From Promethearchaeota archaeon (GTDB lineage: Archaea; Asgardarchaeota; Lokiarchaeia; Sigynarchaeales; SOKP01), in contig JAEOUI010000507.1 of the NCBI GenBank assembly GCA_016839425.1, positions 1 through 21,012 on the forward strand: a stretch of DNA of 21,012 bases, in the 5' to 3' direction. Below the pieces are notes generated by a model. It did not search any database and was not told the DNA's origin. It saw nothing but the letters and a program-made list of their open reading frames with translations. The translations under genes and the position numbers were made by a program. This document shows, in pieces, positions 15,730-21,012 of the stretch. Position 1 is the first letter of the stretch; each line of letters opens with the position of its first letter.

Positions 15730-16794
15730 TTATCTATATGTTATTCTGGGATCAATAATGGTGTACATTACATCTGCAACCAAGGTTCCAGTAAGTATTA
15801 TTATTGTCGCAATCACTAACAGTCCATTAATGAGGATAAAATCCCCCATTAATATTGCTTTTACCATAAAATATCCATATCCCTCGTAAGTAAAAGTCAT
15901 TTCGACAAAAAAAGAACCAAGTAAAGCCGTTGCGGTCCCTCCAATAATGAGATTACTAACGGGTAATAAGGCGTTGCGAAGAGCGTGCTTATTAATCACA
16001 TCTTTTTCTAAAACACCCTTCGCTCGGGCAGTCCTAATATAATCTTGATCCAAGACATCCAACATGCTGGATCGAGTTTGTCTCGTGATGGTAGCTAGAG
16101 AAGCGAATGTAATACACATGGCTGGAAGAATCAAGTGCAATATAGTGTCAAACAAATATATTTGATCGTTGTATAGTATGCAATCAATGAGACGAAATCC
16201 CGTTGTAGGAGCATTACTGGGTATTAAGCTAATAATTCCTGCTGTATTTGAATCAATAACAGGAAAATCTAGACTACCCATTGTAAATTTACCTAAAAGA
16301 AACCCAAAAAAGATTTGAACAATTGTTGCGATCCAAAACACGGGAAATCCCGCACCTAAAATAGCGACAAGCCTAATTCCCACATCCTTCTTTTTATCTC
16401 TATGTTTAGCAGAAGATTTTCCAAGTTTAACCGCAAGAATTGGAGCCAAAATGATTGGAATTAACATTAATTCAATAGTTCGTGGAAAAATTTCAGAAAC
16501 GATATCAATAACCGGTTTATCTATAAATACATTATACGATGTACCCCAATTACCAGAGAAAAAATTCCAAAAATATTTACCTAATTGAATATACCATGGA
16601 TCGTAATATCCTATTCTTTCTAGTTCTAACCTATAAGCTTCTGGATCAGATGTTGATATCCTATTAGTTACCGGATTTACGGACATCATGTGCGACAAGA
16701 ACCACGTTAATATTAGAACGATGATAAGCATTGGAATCATCATTAATATTCGTTTGAGGATATAGAAGATCATGTTTTTTTGATTTTTAGCCAT
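15730..16794 (-). CDS. Dpp/Opp-type ABC transporter permease (DppB/OppB-like)
   Basis: The partner channel subunit, 354 aa. It starts with FYILKRILMMIPMLIIVLIL, the usual first helix, followed by a large extracytoplasmic loop (about 35-100) containing WYIQLGKYFWNFFSGNWGTS and then five more helices. The EAA loop DYIRTARAKGVLEKDVINKH at 251-270 leads into ALRNALLP. The end, DVMYTIIDPRITYR, is characteristic of DppB/OppB. The ATG is preceded by AAGGTG 8 nt upstream. It is the second gene of the operon, 40 nt after the small membrane protein and 32 nt before the DppC-like gene. All standard features of the family are present, so a functional transporter is expected. Confidence 0.93.
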   Translation of the reverse strand: MAKNQKNMIFYILKRILMMIPMLIIVLILTWFLSHMMSVNPVTNRISTSDPEAYRLELERIGYYDPWYIQLGKYFWNFFSGNWGTSYNVFIDKPVIDIVSEIFPRTIELMLIPIILAPILAVKLGKSSAKHRDKKKDVGIRLVAILGAGFPVFWIATIVQIFFGFLLGKFTMGSLDFPVIDSNTAGIISLIPSNAPTTGFRLIDCILYNDQIYLFDTILHLILPAMCITFASLATITRQTRSSMLDVLDQDYIRTARAKGVLEKDVINKHALRNALLPVSNLIIGGTATALLGSFFVEMTFTYEGYGYFMVKAILMGDFILINGLLVIATIIILTGTLVADVMYTIIDPRITYR

Positions 16795-16834
16795 TTTTTA
16801 ACACCTTTTTTTAAAGAATCCTTTTTAGCTTATT

Positions 16835-17356
16835 CTAAATTTTTCGTTTTGAATTGATAAATTGTTTTGTCTTCATACCAGCCAAAGCACCAAAAAGAGT
16901 TGTGGTAAATAATATTATTATGTGTAAATAACCTCTTATATCACCAAATTGGTATAAAATCGGTTCAAATGAAAAGCCAAACATGATGGCGTAGAATATA
17001 AACGCTTCGCCTATTAAGAAAGGCACTAACCAAATGGATGATTTAATACCATAATGTGGAATGTCTTCTTTATATGTCAGTACGAAGCATGTAAAAAACA
17101 CCAGTAATAATGGTAAAAAAAATGATTGGGCATAAGCATTATAAGTCCAAAACAATATCGTTCTATCCATTTCAGTAAACGATAACCATTTATCATTACC
17201 TATATACATTACAAAGTTAGCAATAATTCCATAATAACCTAATAGTACGATTATATATGCTAAGAATACGCCTCCTTGCCTTCCCCAATCGATTTTTACT
17301 CGCTTATGATTATTACCTTCATTAACAATCATCTTTTTGTCAGTTTTTTCAATCAT
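16835..17356 (-). CDS. Small membrane protein, first gene of the transporter operon (unknown function)
   Basis: I do not recognise a family. The protein has 173 aa and four hydrophobic helices (roughly VFLAYIIVLLGYYGIIANF, FFLPLLLVFFTCFVLTY, SIWLVPFLIGEAFIFYAIMF and HIIILFTTTLFGALAGM). It has a lysine-rich cytosolic N-terminus (MIEKTDKKMIV) and a basic C-terminus ending KRKI. The ATG at 17356 is preferred; a TTG at 17368 would add four residues, and the nearest purine-rich AAGGGG fits neither perfectly. It precedes the DppB-like permease by 40 nt and is driven by the shared operator-TATA promoter. Its place suggests an extra subunit of this transporter, in keeping with the extra membrane domains on the two ATPases. 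This is inference from context. Confidence 0.75.
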   Translation of the reverse strand: MIEKTDKKMIVNEGNNHKRVKIDWGRQGGVFLAYIIVLLGYYGIIANFVMYIGNDKWLSFTEMDRTILFWTYNAYAQSFFLPLLLVFFTCFVLTYKEDIPHYGIKSSIWLVPFLIGEAFIFYAIMFGFSFEPILYQFGDIRGYLHIIILFTTTLFGALAGMKTKQFINSKRKI

Positions 17357-17469
17357 ATTTACTTTCAAAACCCCTTATCAGGTATTAGATTTGATTGTAA
17401 TAGTGGAAATTAAGCATTATTTGCCATTTCCAGTGTATTTTTAGTATATGACCATAATTCATTTAAGTC

Positions 17470-17497
17470 AACCTTTAAATACATGAACATCATTCAT
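17470..17497 (-). promoter_or_regulatory. Operator plus TATA box for the transporter operon
   Basis: On the minus strand the dyad ATGAATGATGTTCAT (17497-17483) is followed at once by GTATTTAAAGGTT (17482-17470). The unit is near-identical to those at 1643-1670 and 17519-17546. The leader to the ATG at 17356 would be about 90 nt. Nothing else is recognisable in the leader. Confidence 0.65.
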
Positions 17498-17518
17498 TAA
17501 TATTAAACTTTAGTAAAT

Positions 17519-17546
17519 ATGAACGTCATTCATTTATTTAAAGTTT
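17519..17546 (+). promoter_or_regulatory. Operator plus TATA box for the binding-protein gene
   Basis: The dyad ATGAACGTCATTCAT (17519-17533) is followed without a gap by TTATTTAAAGTTT (17534-17546). A start near 17568 leaves a leader of about 20 nt carrying the ribosome site GAGGT (17578-17582). It lies 36 bp from the divergent unit, so both sides of the transporter locus can be controlled by one regulator. Confidence 0.65.
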
Positions 17547-17588
17547 AATTTTACAAGGACTTTTTTGTAAAAAAACAGAGGTTAAAAC

Positions 17589-19865
17589 ATGAAAAAATTA
17601 TCAAAACAAATATATTTTACTCTTGCGTTTGTTTCCTTTGCCTTTGCAATGATTCCTACAACACATGTAAAGGCCGCAAGCATCCCATTTTTTGCAGTTG
17701 GAGCTTGTGGTCCAACAGACATGCATTATTGGAGCCCTGAGACTTATGTTGCGAGTTCCGGTGATTATTACATGTATAACGCTCTTGAAAATCTATTTAT
17801 ATACCCTATTGACACGCCAAATGGGGATTATGAAAACCTACAGCCCGTGCTTGCTACCAATTGGACCTTTCAAGATAGGCCAGATGGGATGACTGACAAA
17901 GGGTTCATGGCATACGACGGTATTGAGTACATGGACATCACGCTTCGGGAAGGTGTCAAGTTCCACGATGGTTCTGATTGGAACGCAACGGTTTGCAAGT
18001 GGAACATCGATAGGCTAATGTGCATTACCGGAAATATAAACGGTCTTCGTACCAGTTTTGATTCCAACATTTGGGGTCAGACATTAATCTATTGGATTGA
18101 TCCAGCTTATTGGGGAGAGTGCGCAACAGCAACTTGGAATACTAGCGAAGTAACAACTCGCTATTATCCTGGATTTGGGACCGCATACGATGCAATAGTT
18201 TATTCAAGAGAATACATTCCTCGATTTTTCGACGTAACCGTTCTTGAAAACAAAGCTTCTGGCGGTACGCTTAGAGTGTACTTTAACGACTGGGGTTCAG
18301 GACCATCGTACCTCGCAGGTCTCGAGATTATTTCGAAGGCTGCTTACGAGGACTTTTTTAATACACCAATCATTGGATATGGAGAAAATCCCGCCTTTCC
18401 ACAGGACGATCCTGAAACTTTTCCAGGACACCTCATAGGTACGGGACCTTATGTCTTCGTAAACCACGACGAGACTAGCGGTTCTGGAACGATGACAAGA
18501 TTCGACGATTGGTGGAACGCATCCGCTCAACAGGCTGAAGGGTGGCACATGTTAGAAAATGTAGGATTGACACAATTTGCACACACTACTGAAGGATATA
18601 CTACAAGAACGACAGCTCTAACCACGGGCGACATTCAATACGCAACAGATCGCGTGTGGGAACCAATAGATTATAGTACCGTCGCCGCCATTGGTGATGT
18701 GAATTACGAGGAAATGGGCGTTGAAGGATACGGAGAACAAATCATTTTAAATTGCATTGACGAGACCTATTTCAAATATTGGGCAGATATTGGTTTAAAT
18801 GTCAGTGCATTACAATTACCCGCTGTTTTGAGTAATGGAACAAATGATGGCGACATTGCCGTATATATCGATGCGGGCGGAGTAGATCGCGCTTTCAGGA
18901 AAGCTCTCTCTTACGCATACGATTACGAAACATATCTGGATGTAGGTAAAGCGGGTCGAGCCGTTCGATCTGGAGGTCTTTTAGGAGTTGAGCACGAATA
19001 TTACGACGATTCCATTCCTCTCGCTTATCACGATCTCGACATAGCAAGAGAAACCCTTCTCAACGACCCAGTCTGGGGACCTATATGTAGTAGCGCGCCT
19101 CGTAATTTAGATTCTGATAGTACTGATGCTGAGTGGGAGGCTGTTGCAACTTCAAATCCAATTTTCACCTTTGACCACCATTACGACGGAGCACACGAGC
19201 CATCGTATAACACGTTGGTATCATCTCTTGCAAGCATTGGATGCGCCATTACCGCCACTGTAGACACGCCCAGCACGTATTCTCAGGCAGCAAGAACTCA
19301 GATAGACATGTTTTCAATAGATGGATTTGCGATTTCGCCCTATCACGCTATCACTAACGATCTTGGATACATTCAGGCATATTTAGAAAGTAAATATACT
19401 ATCCAACGAGAACCCCTTGGCGCCCCAGGATATGGCGAGATCACGGATTATTTACTTTCTGAATTCTATCTTACCTATGGGACGACATACCCCTTGGTGG
19501 CATCAACTAACATGGGCTTTAGTTACAACAAGACATGCGACGATCTCATACAGAAATTGTGGTTCCAAAACAGCACGGGAGAAGAAGCGCTTTACCACGA
19601 ATTAGCTGATTGGTGTCAAAACTTTCAATACCCTGCACTCTACTTATCCAACGAAAAATTTGGATATGCTATATCCAATGATTGGGAGACAGAGTGGAAT
19701 ACGAATTTCTTTCCATTCCATTACAATTATGTGAAGTACTCGCCAGCTGGAGCACCAGAACCTATTCCAGGTTATGAAATGACAATTCTCATAACAGTCG
19801 GCCTCTTGACTTTTGCTGGAATCGCCTTCACCATCCTGAGAAAAAGAAAACAAGCGATATTATAA
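17589..19865 (+). CDS. ABC transporter solute-binding protein, family 5 (DppA/OppA-like), membrane-anchored
   Basis: Captures the transporter's substrate outside the cell. The 758-aa protein starts with a signal peptide (MKKLSKQIYF, hydrophobic core, possible cleavage after HVKA near residue 29). Family-5 features follow: ALENLFIYPID, LATNW, the ITLREGVKFHDGSDWNA signature near 118-135, LIGTGPYVFVNHDE and RAFRKALSYAYDYETYLD. The C-terminus has IPGYE, one helix and LRKRKQ, a tripartite anchor or sorting signal as in archaeal surface proteins, which fits a cell without an outer membrane. It is longer than usual bacterial DppA (about 510-540 aa). The ATG has GAGGT 6 nt upstream. It is divergent from the transporter operon and carries the same operator-TATA promoter, so the two are very likely expressed together. 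The substrate is unknown. Confidence 0.93.
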   Translation: MKKLSKQIYFTLAFVSFAFAMIPTTHVKAASIPFFAVGACGPTDMHYWSPETYVASSGDYYMYNALENLFIYPIDTPNGDYENLQPVLATNWTFQDRPDGMTDKGFMAYDGIEYMDITLREGVKFHDGSDWNATVCKWNIDRLMCITGNINGLRTSFDSNIWGQTLIYWIDPAYWGECATATWNTSEVTTRYYPGFGTAYDAIVYSREYIPRFFDVTVLENKASGGTLRVYFNDWGSGPSYLAGLEIISKAAYEDFFNTPIIGYGENPAFPQDDPETFPGHLIGTGPYVFVNHDETSGSGTMTRFDDWWNASAQQAEGWHMLENVGLTQFAHTTEGYTTRTTALTTGDIQYATDRVWEPIDYSTVAAIGDVNYEEMGVEGYGEQIILNCIDETYFKYWADIGLNVSALQLPAVLSNGTNDGDIAVYIDAGGVDRAFRKALSYAYDYETYLDVGKAGRAVRSGGLLGVEHEYYDDSIPLAYHDLDIARETLLNDPVWGPICSSAPRNLDSDSTDAEWEAVATSNPIFTFDHHYDGAHEPSYNTLVSSLASIGCAITATVDTPSTYSQAARTQIDMFSIDGFAISPYHAITNDLGYIQAYLESKYTIQREPLGAPGYGEITDYLLSEFYLTYGTTYPLVASTNMGFSYNKTCDDLIQKLWFQNSTGEEALYHELADWCQNFQYPALYLSNEKFGYAISNDWETEWNTNFFPFHYNYVKYSPAGAPEPIPGYEMTILITVGLLTFAGIAFTILRKRKQAIL

Positions 19866-19873
19866 ATCTATAA

Positions 19874-19900
19874 TTTTTTTTTTTTTATTTCATTTTTTTT
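19874..19900 (+). terminator. T-run terminator of the binding-protein gene
   Basis: T13 at 19874-19886 and T8 at 19893-19900 follow the stop codon. There is no clear hairpin, as is common for archaeal termination. The remaining 50 nt before the convergent gene show nothing else. Confidence 0.55.
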
Positions 19901-19952
19901 AAATAATTGACAAACCGACAATAATTTAATTATCTGGCCATACAAACACGAT

Positions 19953-21012
19953 TTAAATTCTATTTTTGTCAAAAAAAGTATTTAAGGAATTGGTTAAGAG
20001 ATCAAATATTGAATTAACATTAATGTTATTCAAACTATAAATCCAATTGAAATCAAGATCTAATTCATTCTCGTCTAAATCGCCTATTTTTTTTATCAAT
20101 ATCAGATTTGAATCAAATAAAATTGACAGATCAAGTAATTCTTTCTCATTTGTTTCAAGTAGCTTGAGATTTTGAAGCATACATTCCTGCAGGTCGTCGT
20201 ATAATAAAAGAGGGAGATATTTAAACACGCGAGAATCGTAATCATAATATTTTTTTTTTATAAAGTTTTCCTTAGTTCTAGAATCTATTAAGTCTCTTTC
20301 TAACAAGTCAAAAATTTCAATATCGATTAGTTCTGGATGAAATTCTGTTTTTTCTACCATTTTAAGTTTCTCCCTGTATTTTCTTGTCTTCTCCTTGTAC
20401 ATCTCAACTTGCTCTTGTTTTTTATCGATTTCGATAAGTATTGTATTTTGTAACATTCTTTTTTCGCAAATTTCGTTTATGATAGAACAGTATTCAATTG
20501 CAGCTCCAATAATGTCTTCTTCTTCAAGTTTTGCTTTTACTAATGTATGCAGATAAGCCTTTAAGAAAGCGGAAAAGTCTTCTTCAAGCTGAGAGAGATT
20601 TCCGTAAAGATTCTTTGTGGCATCCCACCACCTTAATAATTTTTTTTTGTTTAGAGAAAGAAAAAGAGTTTCTTGAGACCTTAGTTCGGTAAAATAAATC
20701 AATTTTTCGAGCCCAAATTGTTGAAAAGGAATTGGATTGATTATCGCAATATCGTTTTCGCTTATTGGAAATGTAATTGGTTCCTTAGGGCGAATTATTA
20801 CAGAATATTCGCCATTAAAAACTTTATCAACTCTCATTGGCAAAGGCATTATTGGATTATTCAGAAGTTGACGAACTAAATAAGAAGATAAAGGGCGATC
20901 AAAAGTATTTGGATCGAGAGGAAATACATCAATAAAAAAAAAAAAAGGGGCTGCGTCTGAATTATATGTTTTAAATTTAAAAGAAGTTTTTTCATTGCGA
21001 AACAATTTTAAA
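19953..21012 (-). CDS. Protein of unknown function (5' partial)
   Basis: The frame runs to the window edge; the first possible start is a TTG at 21005, and two more sense codons precede it, so the N-terminus is probably missing. About 350 residues are visible. I recognise no family. The sequence is soluble in character, with no signal peptide or membrane helix. An N-terminal beta-rich part contains RPKEPITFPISENDIAIINP. A charged helical part follows, with a likely coiled coil near residues 195-235 (EIDKKQEQVEMYKEKTRKY). The C-terminal half is rich in Leu, Asp and Asn. A 12-nt A-run at 20935-20946 encodes FFFF near the visible start and is a place where sequencing or replication slips could shift the frame. 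It converges on the binding-protein gene and shares no visible promoter element with the regulon. Confidence 0.6.
   Translation of the reverse strand, partial: LKLFRNEKTSFKFKTYNSDAAPFFFFIDVFPLDPNTFDRPLSSYLVRQLLNNPIMPLPMRVDKVFNGEYSVIIRPKEPITFPISENDIAIINPIPFQQFGLEKLIYFTELRSQETLFLSLNKKKLLRWWDATKNLYGNLSQLEEDFSAFLKAYLHTLVKAKLEEEDIIGAAIEYCSIINEICEKRMLQNTILIEIDKKQEQVEMYKEKTRKYREKLKMVEKTEFHPELIDIEIFDLLERDLIDSRTKENFIKKKYYDYDSRVFKYLPLLLYDDLQECMLQNLKLLETNEKELLDLSILFDSNLILIKKIGDLDENELDLDFNWIYSLNNINVNSIFDLLTNSLNTFFDKNRI

Noticed and set aside
1..21012. CRISPR array, tRNA, rRNA, insertion sequence or integrase
   Set aside because: I saw no regular repeat-spacer pattern, no tRNA-like cloverleaf with a CCA/T-loop pattern, and no transposase or integrase motif.

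Overview
The window is AT-rich and archaeal in character. Promoters are TATA-like, two genes look leaderless, genes end in T-runs, and the binding protein carries a signal peptide plus a C-terminal IPGYE-membrane helix-RKRK anchor of the kind seen on archaeal surface proteins. An SCP2 lipid-binding domain, an LRR-TIR protein and archaeal PflD-like glycyl radical enzymes together suggest an Asgard archaeon, most likely of the Lokiarchaeia. This is inferred from gene content; there is no rRNA or marker gene here to prove it.

Layout. Positions 1-981 (+) hold the 3' part of a leucine-rich-repeat protein with a TIR domain. It converges on a 180-aa protein of uncertain family (1038-1580, -). From 1909 (+) run a long-chain acyl-CoA synthetase and a radical-SAM activase for glycyl radical enzymes (GREs). 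The activase has an SCP2 domain fused to its C-terminus, and its reading frame extends about 240 nt upstream of the first usual start codon. On the minus strand lie two paralogous GREs: GRE1 (5686-8145), followed by a stand-alone SCP2 gene (5320-5670), and GRE2 (8363-10807). A decayed copy of a GRE 5' end lies between them.

From 17356 down to 10978 (-) is an operon for a Dpp/Opp-type ABC transporter: a small membrane protein, two permeases and two ATPases. Each ATPase has an N-terminal multi-helix membrane domain of about 220-260 residues that ordinary Dpp/Opp ATPases lack. The matching 758-aa binding protein is divergent (17589-19865, +). A 5'-truncated protein of unknown function closes the window (19953-21012, -).

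How the parts may work together. Three promoters share a 15-bp dyad, ATGAAyGnyrTTCAT, that directly abuts a near-identical TATA element. They drive the 180-aa gene, the transporter operon and the binding-protein gene. Weaker versions of the dyad (11-12 of 15 positions) touch the TATA boxes of both GREs. The locus therefore looks like one regulon. A reasonable but unproven model is uptake of a substrate by the transporter, GRE chemistry on a hydrophobic molecule presented by SCP2, and CoA activation of a carboxylic product by the synthetase. The substrate cannot be read from the sequence. Both GREs carry a Cys-Val-Glu active-site motif, which fits eliminase/decarboxylase-type GREs better than benzyl- or alkylsuccinate synthases.
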